Origin: JAERML01 sp035687895
GTDB lineage: Bacteria; Bacteroidota; Ignavibacteria; UBA10030; UBA6906
Reading direction: 5' to 3'
Length of the DNA stretch: 13,712 nt
NCBI GenBank assembly: GCA_035687895.1
Contig: DASRUE010000149.1
Span: 1 to 13,712, forward strand
The translations under genes were made by a program, and so were the position numbers. Shown piece after piece: positions 1 to 6,984 of this stretch. Within the stretch, counting starts at the first letter, position 1, and each line of letters begins with the position of its first letter. The notes below the pieces were generated by a model. That model had not been told where the DNA came from and searched no databases. It worked only from the letters and a program-made list of their open reading frames with translations.

Positions 1-158
1 CCCATGCGATAGGCACACCTAGCTGGACCCCCGCCAAAGGGGAGTGACCCTCTCAATCCAGTGGCAAACCGTTGCTTTCCTTCCTCATTTTCTTATATTT
101 CAATTGCCCTTTTGTGCCAGGGGCAACTGTCCTTTCTCTCCAATTTCCGGTTTACCCT

Positions 159-182
159 TCAGGTGAACCTGATGACACGTCA
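159..182. promoter_or_regulatory. two adjacent dyad symmetries upstream of citrate synthase
   Basis: TCAGGT-GA-ACCTGA (159-172) is a perfect 14-base inverted repeat. It is followed at once by TGAC-AC-GTCA (173-182), a perfect 10-base inverted repeat. Paired short palindromes about 150 bases upstream of a start codon could be regulator sites. No known operator was recognised. Confidence 0.3.
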
Positions 183-250
183 CCAGCTTACACCCGGTGG
201 GGGAGAGAGGTGTCTACAAATCCGACATTGCTGATGAACGAACTCAACAA

Positions 251-282
251 TTGACATTCACGTCTGAACCTCACGGTACATT
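251..282 (+). promoter_or_regulatory. weak promoter candidate for citrate synthase
   Basis: A perfect -35 hexamer TTGACA (251-256) is followed by TACATT (277-282) at a 20-base spacing, which is longer than the 16-18 expected. GATAAT (286-291) is a better -10 by sequence but lies 29 bases from TTGACA. The start of transcription is therefore uncertain. Confidence 0.25.
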
Positions 283-286
283 CACG
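254..286 (+). repeat. 9-bp direct repeat ACATTCACG, two copies 24 bp apart
   Basis: ACATTCACG occurs at 254-262 and again at 278-286. The first copy overlaps the TTGACA box and the second overlaps the TACATT box. Identical half-sites about two helical turns apart are typical of a regulator that binds as a dimer on one DNA face, but no specific regulator is indicated. Confidence 0.45.
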
Positions 287-330
287 ATAATTTCTGATGG
301 AACGAATAACACTCAGAAAGAGAACCTCAC
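266..330 (+). repeat. 9-bp direct repeat GAACCTCAC, second copy touching the gltA start codon
   Basis: GAACCTCAC is present at 266-274 and at 322-330, the latter directly abutting the ATG of citrate synthase at 331. The pair interleaves with the ACATTCACG repeat. It may be chance, or part of a leader regulatory arrangement. Confidence 0.3.
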
Positions 331-1620
331 ATGGCAACTGAGACCCTCGCGATAGTCGACAATCGGACGGGAAAGAAGTACGAGCTTCCGATTGCCGACG
401 GAACGATCAAGGCAATGGACCTCCGACAGATCAAAGTGACGGACGATGATTTTGGTCTGATGACGTATGATCCGGCCTTCATGAACACCGCTCTGTGCAA
501 GAGCAAGATTACCTTTATCGACGGGGACAAAGGTATTCTCCGGTACCGGGGGTACCCGATCGAGCAGCTCGCCGAGAAGAGTAACTTTCTTGAGACAGCA
601 TTCCTGCTGCTGAAGGGGGAACTTCCCACAAAGCCGCAATACGATGAGTGGGCTCAAAACATCACCATGCATACGCTGATCCACGAGAACATAAAAAAGC
701 TCATGGACGCTTTCCACTACGACGCCCATCCAATGGGGATGCTGATCAGCACGATAGCTGCGCTCTCCACGTTCTACACGGACGCCAAAGACGTGCATAA
801 CCCGGAATCACGAAGGAAGCAAACATACCGGCTGATTGCGAAGATGCCCACGATTGCAGCGTTTGCCTACCGCCACAGTGTTGGCCGGCCGTACGTCTAT
901 CCCGACAACAATTTGAGCTACACTGCCAACTTCATGAGCATGTTGTGGAAAATGACGGAGTTGCAGTTCCAACCGGACCCCGTGCTCGTGAAAGCGCTTG
1001 ATGTGTTGTTCATCCTTCACGCGGATCATGAACAGAACTGCAGTGCCAACGCGATGCGCGGTATCGGAAGCTCTCACGTGGATCCGTACTCCGCCATGGC
1101 GGGGGCAGCGGCAGCTCTCTACGGGCCTCTCCACGGTGGGGCCAATGAGGAGGTTCTCCATATGCTCGATTTGATCGGGTCCAAAGAGAGAGTGCCTGCG
1201 TTTGTTAAGGAAGTGAAGGAGGGGAAGGGGCGTCTGATGGGGTTCGGGCATCGTGTATACAAGAACTACGACCCACGCGCAAAAGTGATCAAGAAGCTTG
1301 CGGACGAAGTATTCGAAGTGACCGGACGGAATCCGAAGCTCGATATCGCACTTGAACTTGAACGGATCGCGCTCGAGGATGAGTACTTTGTCAAGCGAAA
1401 ACTCTATCCGAACGTGGATTTTTACTCCGGACTGATTTACCAGGCGATGGGGTTCCCGGTGGAGATGTTCCCGGTTCTCTTCTCCATTCCCCGCACGGTG
1501 GGTTGGATCGCACAGTGGGATGAGATGCTGCTGGATGCCGAGCAGAAAATCGCACGTCCGCGACAGATTTTTCTTGGCTCCGGCTCGCGTGACTATGTGG
1601 TGATGAGCAAGAGAGCATGA
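331..1620 (+). CDS. gltA: citrate synthase
   Basis: Condenses acetyl-CoA and oxaloacetate to citrate, the entry step of the TCA cycle, in the cytosol. The 429-residue length matches the long hexameric-type enzyme of Gram-negative bacteria (about 427 residues in E. coli). Signature segments are clear: HADHEQN around H233, GPLHGG with H268, GFGHRVY with H307, and NVDFYSG with D363. H268, H307 and D363 correspond to the family's catalytic His-His-Asp set. The N-terminal beta-rich extension of this class is present (residues 1 to about 60). The start is supported by a modest AGAAAGAGAA ribosome site 8-15 bases upstream. The gene has its own leader and an intrinsic terminator at 1696-1745, so it is probably monocistronic. 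No odd residues were seen. Confidence 0.97.
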   Translation: MATETLAIVDNRTGKKYELPIADGTIKAMDLRQIKVTDDDFGLMTYDPAFMNTALCKSKITFIDGDKGILRYRGYPIEQLAEKSNFLETAFLLLKGELPTKPQYDEWAQNITMHTLIHENIKKLMDAFHYDAHPMGMLISTIAALSTFYTDAKDVHNPESRRKQTYRLIAKMPTIAAFAYRHSVGRPYVYPDNNLSYTANFMSMLWKMTELQFQPDPVLVKALDVLFILHADHEQNCSANAMRGIGSSHVDPYSAMAGAAAALYGPLHGGANEEVLHMLDLIGSKERVPAFVKEVKEGKGRLMGFGHRVYKNYDPRAKVIKKLADEVFEVTGRNPKLDIALELERIALEDEYFVKRKLYPNVDFYSGLIYQAMGFPVEMFPVLFSIPRTVGWIAQWDEMLLDAEQKIARPRQIFLGSGSRDYVVMSKRA

Positions 1621-1695
1621 TCTGACGCCAGGCGAATGTGGTTGCAACTGTGAGTAAGAGTTCCGCCCTATAGTTTTTCGTACCTGTTCATTTAC

Positions 1696-1745
1696 AAGCC
1701 TATTCTCCTTTTCTTCATCCGAAGAGGAATGGGCTTTTTCTTTTT
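1696..1745 (+). terminator. intrinsic terminator downstream of citrate synthase
   Basis: AAGCCTATTCTCCTT pairs with AAGAGGAATGGGCTT (1722-1736), with two G-U wobbles and one mismatch. The loop is short, and a T-rich run (TTTTTCTTTTT) follows. It lies 75 bases after the gltA stop. An ATG at 1729 inside the 3' arm opens the next frame but is not a credible translation start. Confidence 0.8.
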
Positions 1746-1770
1746 CCCCATTCACACCAAGGAGTACCCG

Positions 1771-3024
1771 ATGGAACACACAACCAACCACAGGCTCAAT
1801 CACAACGAGCTGTACCGATTGCCTTGGACGCTGCCCGATAACGCAATCAGCTGGCTGGAACCGACCAGCGCATGCAACCTGTATTGCGATGGGTGCTATC
1901 GGAAGAATGATCCTAATGCCCATAAGCCGCTCGATCAGGTACGCAGGGAGCTGGACACATTCAAGCGTCTCCGCAAGACCGATGGGGTCTCGATTGCGGG
2001 GGGCGACCCCTTGACGCATCCCCAGATCGAGAAGATCGTGGAAATGATTGCAACGGATGGGCAGAAACCGATCATTAATACAAACGGCCTTCTCCTGACC
2101 ATGGAGAAACTGAAAGCGCTCAAGAAGGCGGGTGTGCAGGGATTCACTTTCCACATCGACAGCGGGCAGCAACGGCCGCATATGAAGGGGAAGACAGAAC
2201 TGGAATTGAACGAGCTCCGTCTCACATATGCACACATGCTTGCCGAGGTGGGAGGGATCTCGTGTGCATTCAACGCCACGGTGTACGAACATACGCTCAA
2301 GTACGTTCCGGAGATTCTCGCGTGGGGACAGGAACACATCGACATTGTCAACATCCTTGTCTTTATTGCGTATCGGGCTGCGCCCATTCATAAGGGCTAT
2401 GACTATTTTGTCGGTGGCAACAAGATCGACATGACGCCGATTGCGTATGCGATTGATGAAGAGCGAAAAATCTCCATCATGTCGACAGACATCGTGGAAG
2501 AAATCCGGAAACGGTATCCGGACTTTCAGCCTTCCGCGTATCTCAATGGGACGGAACGCCCCGACCACTTCAAATGGCTCCTGACCATGCGCATGGGGAC
2601 CAAGGAAAAGATCTATGGCTACACCGGGCCTAAGTTCATGGAGCTCTCACAGACACTGCATCACCTCTTGAACGGCTCGTACCTTGCGTACACCAAACCC
2701 AAAGTTCTCGGACGGGCAAAGTCGATGCTCCTCCTCTCACCTCTCGACAAGGGTCTCGCCCGCACCGCAACTGCGTACTTGCACGACGCGGTCCGTGCGC
2801 CGCGCCTTTTTTTCAAGAAGCTCCATCTTCAATCCGTGATGATTATCCAGCCGGCCGATTTTATGGTGAATGGCGCGCTCAGCATGTGTGATGGATGTCC
2901 CGACATTACGGTCTGGGAAGACAAACTGGTTTGGTCGTGCCGGATGGAGGAACTGAGCAACTTCGGCGACTGGGTGCGTGCTGTCCCTAACAATGGAGAG
3001 ACTCAAGGTGTAGCAGTCACGTAG
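1771..3024 (+). CDS. radical SAM protein of unknown function
   Basis: A 417-residue member of the radical SAM superfamily, whose members bind a [4Fe-4S] cluster and cleave S-adenosylmethionine to form a radical. The cluster motif CNLYCDGC gives C35, C39 and C42 (CX3CX2C). It is followed by SIAGGDPLTHP (about 74-84), the GGE/GGD-type SAM-contact motif. Near the C-terminus three more cysteines, C373, C376 and C390 (CX2C-X13-C), could hold a partial auxiliary cluster. A middle segment (about 300-360) is basic and might contact membrane or nucleic acid. The ATG at 1771 is chosen because AAGGAG lies 6 bases upstream, whereas the ATG at 1729 is inside a terminator hairpin. Substrate and pathway are not recognisable. 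The neighbours (citrate synthase before, CorA after, each with separate signals) give no functional clue. Confidence 0.85.
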   Translation: MEHTTNHRLNHNELYRLPWTLPDNAISWLEPTSACNLYCDGCYRKNDPNAHKPLDQVRRELDTFKRLRKTDGVSIAGGDPLTHPQIEKIVEMIATDGQKPIINTNGLLLTMEKLKALKKAGVQGFTFHIDSGQQRPHMKGKTELELNELRLTYAHMLAEVGGISCAFNATVYEHTLKYVPEILAWGQEHIDIVNILVFIAYRAAPIHKGYDYFVGGNKIDMTPIAYAIDEERKISIMSTDIVEEIRKRYPDFQPSAYLNGTERPDHFKWLLTMRMGTKEKIYGYTGPKFMELSQTLHHLLNGSYLAYTKPKVLGRAKSMLLLSPLDKGLARTATAYLHDAVRAPRLFFKKLHLQSVMIIQPADFMVNGALSMCDGCPDITVWEDKLVWSCRMEELSNFGDWVRAVPNNGETQGVAVT

Positions 3025-3040
3025 CATATTCGTCCGTTCG

Positions 3041-3069
3041 TTGACAATCTCCCGGGATTTCTCAATATT
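3041..3069 (+). promoter_or_regulatory. promoter candidate for the CorA gene
   Basis: Perfect -35 box TTGACA (3041-3046), 17-base spacer, then AATATT (3064-3069), which matches the -10 consensus at 4 of 6 positions. Predicted transcription start is near 3076, about 97 bases before the CorA ATG. The TTG that would open the longest frame here is part of this -35 box. Confidence 0.55.
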
Positions 3070-3172
3070 ACGCACGGCCCTGAAGTCTCCGCAGGAATTC
3101 AGGACGCCTTCCCATTCAACCCTTGGATCCGCGCGACGTGCGGGGCCACAAGCTCAAAACACCAGATATCGT

Positions 3173-4174
3173 ATGGTCACCATCTATCACTACCTCAACA
3201 ACGAGATCAAGAAGCTCTCGATCAAAGAGCTGAGCCATTGCTTGCAGCAGCCGGAGGGAGTGCTCTGGGTGGATTTGGACAACCCGTCGGACGCAGAAGA
3301 AGAAACGCTGCTCGTTGCCCTGTTTGATTTCCATCCACTTGCGATTGAAGATACCCAGCGGGGGATGGAGGACGAGGGTCACTTGCCAAAAGTGGAGGAC
3401 TTTGCCGACTACCTCTTTGTGATTTTCAATCCTGTGGAGAACGCAGGCGTTGCGGAAGGGAAGAGGAACAACCACACAGTCGAGATCAAAACTTCCCAGC
3501 TGAGCACGTTCCTCTCCAAGCGCGCACTTGTTACCCACCACTATAAGCCGCTTCGCTCCATCACGAATGCCGCCCAGCTCTGCGCGAAAAACCCACAGAC
3601 ACTTGGGAAGGGGCCGGACTTTCTCTTCCACTATATCATCGATGATATCGTTGACAACTATACGCCCCTCCTTGATGCCCTGGACGACGCGATCGATGAC
3701 ATGGAGGAAGAGGTCTTCCGTTCTCCCTCCCAACGGACAATGGTGGGAATACTCCGCCTGAAGAAAGATATCATGACAATCCGACGGATCGCGGTATACC
3801 AGCGCGAGATGCTCAACCGGCTATCGCGGGGAGAATTTTCCCTCATCACACATGATGAAATGATCTACTACCGGAACGTATATGACCATCTCGTGCGGAT
3901 GACGGATCTTGCAGAATCATACCGTGACATGGTTTCCGGACTCCTCGATGCATATCTCTCCGTTACTTCCAACAACCTTAACCGGGTGATGAAGGTCCTG
4001 ACCATCATCTCCACCATCTTCCTTCCTCTTAGTTTCATCACCGGGTTCTTCGGCATGAACTTCAGGTTTCTGCCGGGAGCGGAGTGGGAATACGGCGTTG
4101 CGGCAGCAGCAGTCTTCATGCTTGCGGTTGGTGTCGGGATGCTATGGGTCTTCAAGCGCAACGGATGGATGTAA
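3173..4174 (+). CDS. corA: CorA-family magnesium/divalent cation transporter
   Basis: Inner-membrane channel for Mg2+ and possibly Co2+ or Ni2+, working as a pentamer in this family. The 333-residue protein has a long acidic and helical cytosolic domain (about 1-270, with the family segments VDLDNPS at 33-39, HPLAIED at 54-60 and LPKVE at 71-75). Transmembrane helix 1 covers about 272-292 and ends in the family signature GMN (294-296, here FFGMNF), helix 2 covers about 306-327, and a basic tail KRNGWM follows. The start at 3173 is preferred because the protein aligns with the family from MVTIYHYLNN onward, and the 44 codons upstream cover a promoter and have no homologous look. The ribosome site before 3173 is weak. 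A promoter candidate sits at 3041-3069. Confidence 0.93.
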   Translation: MVTIYHYLNNEIKKLSIKELSHCLQQPEGVLWVDLDNPSDAEEETLLVALFDFHPLAIEDTQRGMEDEGHLPKVEDFADYLFVIFNPVENAGVAEGKRNNHTVEIKTSQLSTFLSKRALVTHHYKPLRSITNAAQLCAKNPQTLGKGPDFLFHYIIDDIVDNYTPLLDALDDAIDDMEEEVFRSPSQRTMVGILRLKKDIMTIRRIAVYQREMLNRLSRGEFSLITHDEMIYYRNVYDHLVRMTDLAESYRDMVSGLLDAYLSVTSNNLNRVMKVLTIISTIFLPLSFITGFFGMNFRFLPGAEWEYGVAAAAVFMLAVGVGMLWVFKRNGWM

Positions 4175-4223
4175 GTTTCTTCAACAGCGCGGAGAACGAA
4201 AAGGAACTTTGCGGAGCTACTTC

Positions 4224-4334
4224 ATGCATGTCAAGTTCAGTCCCCGCCTTATCTGGGCATTTGCCTTGGCGGGGCTCTTCTGGCTGGTTATCCTGTTCAT
4301 CCTAACCATGAGCGACTACCTCACCCGGTCCTGA
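4224..4334 (+). CDS. small single-pass membrane protein (36 residues)
   Basis: A short frame beginning 49 bases after the CorA stop encodes MHVKFSPRLIWAFALAGLFW and continues through a hydrophobic stretch to the tail MSDYLTRS. It has a basic N-terminus (K4, R8), one hydrophobic helix at about 9-28, and a short polar tail, so an N-in single-pass orientation is likely by the positive-inside rule. GGAG lies 7 bases before the ATG, which supports this start over one further upstream at 4098 inside the CorA gene. It is probably co-transcribed with corA, and may be a regulatory or structural small membrane protein. No family was recognised. Coding status rests only on ribosome site, topology and position. 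Confidence 0.5.
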   Translation: MHVKFSPRLIWAFALAGLFWLVILFILTMSDYLTRS

Positions 4335-4377
4335 GGATTCCTTCCTCCCTCGATTCCTTCACTATTGACCCTTCAAT

Positions 4378-4395
4378 ATGCCGCGAACGCGGTAT
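4378..4395. promoter_or_regulatory. 18-bp imperfect dyad next to the operon promoter
   Basis: ATGCCGC-GAAC-GCGGTAT forms a 7-base-pair dyad with one G-T position. It ends at the first base of the -35 box TTGCGC. No T-run follows, so it is not a terminator. Its position fits an activator or repressor site for the downstream operon. Confidence 0.35.
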
Positions 4396-4423
4396 TGCGC
4401 AACGGCTTGTCTCTACGTATATT
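4395..4423 (+). promoter_or_regulatory. promoter candidate for the six-gene operon
   Basis: -35 TTGCGC (4395-4400), exactly 17 bases, then -10 TATATT (4418-4423). Predicted start of transcription is near 4430, leaving a leader of about 104 bases before the ATG at 4534. It is the best promoter match found between the small membrane gene and the oxidoreductase. Confidence 0.5.
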
Positions 4424-4533
4424 AGTCCGTGAAAAATCGCACACCTGTCGCTGATTCCCACGACGGGGGTTCCCGTTCCCTCTGAAACCGGCACTCTCGC
4501 AGGCGTTCATCTTCATACGAGGAGGCAAACGCA

Positions 4534-6927
4534 ATGCACACACCGCAAGAACGGAGGCTCTCGGTTCTTCTCAGAATCCTGGCCTTTGTGTTCGGACTTG
4601 CCGTTTTGGGGTATTTACTCCCGGCGCTTGGTGGACCGCTGCAATCATTCTACGTCAATCTCCCGTTTGTCACCAACTCCGTCGTCAAGATAGGAGTCCT
4701 TGCACTTCTGGCCTTCTTTGCATCCGCTGACGTCCGGGAGTACAGGCTCCTGGTGGTGCTGGTCATCTGGGGGCACGTAATTTCGGAAGTGGCGACAGCG
4801 TGCGTCCTCTTGTGGGGGAATACTGCCGACCCGGTTCCGGGACTTGATGTTCCCATCACCACTGTCCTTGTCGGGTCTATGGTATTGGACGGGCTCATCA
4901 TCCTCTTGCTCATCTGGTTTTATAGATCAGCCGAAAGGGCTTGCTACAATCTCAAGTATCTTTCGCCGATGCAGTTCCGTTCCCTGACGGCAATTGCGGA
5001 GGTTGTCATTGCCGGAGAGGGTGAAGTCCTAAGTCCGGAACAGGTTGCCCGGAATGTTGATACGTACCTGGACAGTTTCCGCGGTAAAACCAAGTGGCAG
5101 ATGAAGCTGGTTCTTTCGGGCATGCAGATTTATCCTCTCCTCTCCCTCAAACCACCTCTTTCGTACATCAACGCCAGCGATCGGCTTGCGTTCATCAGGA
5201 AGCGCTTCTATCAAGACGTTACGCTCCGCCTGATTCCTCCGGTCTGGCGTATGATTACACAGGTGATGATCCGTATTTCCAAGCAGCTTTCCTATCTCGG
5301 ATACTACAACGATCCCGACACGTTTGCTTCCGTCGGATACACTCGCTTCTCGGAACGTGAAGACACACCGCGTCGGCTGAAGGAGAGCCCTCCGCCCGAG
5401 CGTTCTTCCCTGTACGTGCGAACCTCTTCAGACATCGTGGGAGAAGATGTGGAAGGAGATGTAGTGATCGTCGGGTCTGGTGCGGCGGCCTCCGTGTTGG
5501 CACACGAAGTGGTGAAATCGGGCCGGAGGGTTCTCATGGTGGAGCGGGGAGACTTTGTGGACCCGAGCCAGTTTTCTGAAAACGAAGTGGATATGCTCTC
5601 CCGTCTGTACGCCGATGGGGCCCTGCAGCTCAGCAGTGATTTCAGATTCCAGGTGCTGCAAGGAAGCTGCGTCGGAGGAACAACCGTTGTCAACAACGCA
5701 GTCTGTTTTGACCCTCCCACCGAAGTCATCGACCGATGGAACGATCCCGCCACGTTAGACGCGGGTCTTGACGACAAGAGGTTCTTTCAATCGTTGATTG
5801 ATGTCCGGGCGATGGTCGGTGTTGAACCGCAAGACCACCGGAACCTGAACAAAGGCGCAAAGTTCTTCACCGACGGGATTGCACGACTGAACCTCCAGAA
5901 GTCACCCAGCAAGATGGACGTGGTGGAGGCGAACATTCACGGCTGCCTTGGATGCGGGTATTGCAACATCGGATGCCCGTACGGCAAAAAACTCTCGATG
6001 CTGGACACAGTTCTCCCTGCCATCCAGAAGAAACATGGCCGCGACGCGTTGACGATCATCGCAGGATGTGAAGCCGAGAAACTGAAAGGGAACGGCAGAA
6101 CGATTACCTCCGTGATCTGCAGACTTGCGGACGGGCGAAGAATCGATGTACGGGGGAAGACGATCGTTGTAGCGGCCGGTGCGGTTTCATCCAGCATCCT
6201 GCTCCTCCGGTCAGGCATATGTGGAAAGAAGGTCGGAAAGCATCTCTCGTTCAACATGGGGTCACCTATCACCGCGGTGTTCAAAGAGCCTGTCCGCTCC
6301 TACGATGGGCTTCAGATTTCACACTATCTGCGTCTCTCACCATCCCGGGGGTATATCATCGAAACATGGTTTAATCCTCCGGTGGCGCAGGCGCTTACCA
6401 TGCCGGGATGGTTCGAAGACCACTACAACAACATGCGGCGGTACGAACGAATGAGTTGCACGGGAGTGCTGGTCGGGACGGAGTCCAATGGCGAAGTCCG
6501 CCGTGCCGGATTGACGGGCCGTGAAGTACGATACAAGCCTACGAGAAACGATCTGGACAAACTGATGGAGGGTCTGATCCTTTCAGGCGAGATCTTCCTT
6601 GAAGCCGGGGCTGAGTGCGTCATCCCGAATACATTTACGTACCACGAGTGCCACACGAAGAGCGATCTCCAGAAGATCAGGGAGTGGGTCCGCGATTCCA
6701 GCGACATCACACTCGGCACAGGGCATCCGCAGGGGGGCAACGTCATGAGCAGGGACCCGAAGCTCGGTGTTGTGAACGATGAGTTCAAAGTGTACGGTTA
6801 CGACAACCTGTTTGTTTGCGATGCAAGTGTGTTTCCGGGCAGCATCGGGGTCAACCCCCAGTTGACGGTCATGTCGCTTGCCCACTACGCGGCACCATTC
6901 GTGGCGCAACATAGGAACAACCTTTAG
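4534..6927 (+). CDS. membrane-anchored GMC-family FAD-dependent oxidoreductase with ferredoxin-like Cys motif
   Basis: A 797-residue flavoprotein that probably oxidises an alcohol (sterol, long-chain alcohol or sugar type) at the membrane. Four hydrophobic helices lie at about 11-32, 49-65, 71-94 and 108-130. A soluble helical segment (about 140-260) resembles the gluconate-dehydrogenase subunit-3 or fatty-alcohol-oxidase N-terminal type. The GMC module then runs from about 305 to the end: FAD-binding VIVGSGAAAS (G314, G316), VERGD (337-341), and the C-terminal HPQGGN with H731 and VNPQL with N774, the probable His-Asn catalytic pair. C471, C474, C477 and C481 followed by P482 give CX2CX2CX3CP, as in ferredoxins. 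Related dehydrogenases carry an Fe-S cluster in the corresponding Cys-rich loop, so electron transfer to a membrane acceptor is plausible. A strong GAGGAGG site 9 bases upstream fixes the start. Substrate unknown. Confidence 0.87.
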   Translation: MHTPQERRLSVLLRILAFVFGLAVLGYLLPALGGPLQSFYVNLPFVTNSVVKIGVLALLAFFASADVREYRLLVVLVIWGHVISEVATACVLLWGNTADPVPGLDVPITTVLVGSMVLDGLIILLLIWFYRSAERACYNLKYLSPMQFRSLTAIAEVVIAGEGEVLSPEQVARNVDTYLDSFRGKTKWQMKLVLSGMQIYPLLSLKPPLSYINASDRLAFIRKRFYQDVTLRLIPPVWRMITQVMIRISKQLSYLGYYNDPDTFASVGYTRFSEREDTPRRLKESPPPERSSLYVRTSSDIVGEDVEGDVVIVGSGAAASVLAHEVVKSGRRVLMVERGDFVDPSQFSENEVDMLSRLYADGALQLSSDFRFQVLQGSCVGGTTVVNNAVCFDPPTEVIDRWNDPATLDAGLDDKRFFQSLIDVRAMVGVEPQDHRNLNKGAKFFTDGIARLNLQKSPSKMDVVEANIHGCLGCGYCNIGCPYGKKLSMLDTVLPAIQKKHGRDALTIIAGCEAEKLKGNGRTITSVICRLADGRRIDVRGKTIVVAAGAVSSSILLLRSGICGKKVGKHLSFNMGSPITAVFKEPVRSYDGLQISHYLRLSPSRGYIIETWFNPPVAQALTMPGWFEDHYNNMRRYERMSCTGVLVGTESNGEVRRAGLTGREVRYKPTRNDLDKLMEGLILSGEIFLEAGAECVIPNTFTYHECHTKSDLQKIREWVRDSSDITLGTGHPQGGNVMSRDPKLGVVNDEFKVYGYDNLFVCDASVFPGSIGVNPQLTVMSLAHYAAPFVAQHRNNL

Positions 6928-6931
6928 CAAC

Positions 6932-6952
6932 GCCGGGGAGAAGGCACCCGGC
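6932..6952 (+). other. intergenic hairpin between the oxidoreductase and membrane-protein genes
   Basis: GCCGGG (6932-6937) and CCCGGC (6947-6952) form a perfect 6-base-pair GC stem with a 9-base loop. It starts four bases after the oxidoreductase stop codon. There is no T-run, so it is more likely an mRNA-processing or stability element than a terminator. Confidence 0.4.
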
Positions 6953-6984
6953 AGACGATCACGCAATCCTAGGAGGCTTCGGCG

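Larger units (their letters stand above)
1..330. other. non-coding leader region upstream of citrate synthase
   Basis: No supported gene lies here: all three forward frames arriving from the left edge stop within about 45 bases, and the 60-codon open frame at 72-254 has no ribosome binding site and no protein-like character. The region holds several possible structures. CTGGA (23-27) pairs with TCCAG (57-61) around an inner CCCC/GGGG arm. TTGCCC (104-109) pairs with GGGCAA (121-126), which could be a weak terminator of a gene to the left. Two dyads lie at 159-182, and direct repeats lie at 254-286 and 266-330. None matches an RNA family I can name. Confidence 0.6.

Noticed and set aside
72..254. 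60-codon forward open frame before citrate synthase
   Set aside because: It has no ribosome site, and its span is dominated by palindromes and promoter-like sequence. It ends at the TTGACA box.
1729..1770. Upstream ATG for the radical SAM gene
   Set aside because: It lies in the 3' arm and T-run of the terminator. The ATG at 1771 has AAGGAG at good spacing.
808..2568. 586-codon open frame on the minus strand across citrate synthase and the radical SAM gene
   Set aside because: It is antisense to two clearly conserved proteins, shows no recognisable domains, and has no ribosome site. It is a by-product of codon usage on the + strand.
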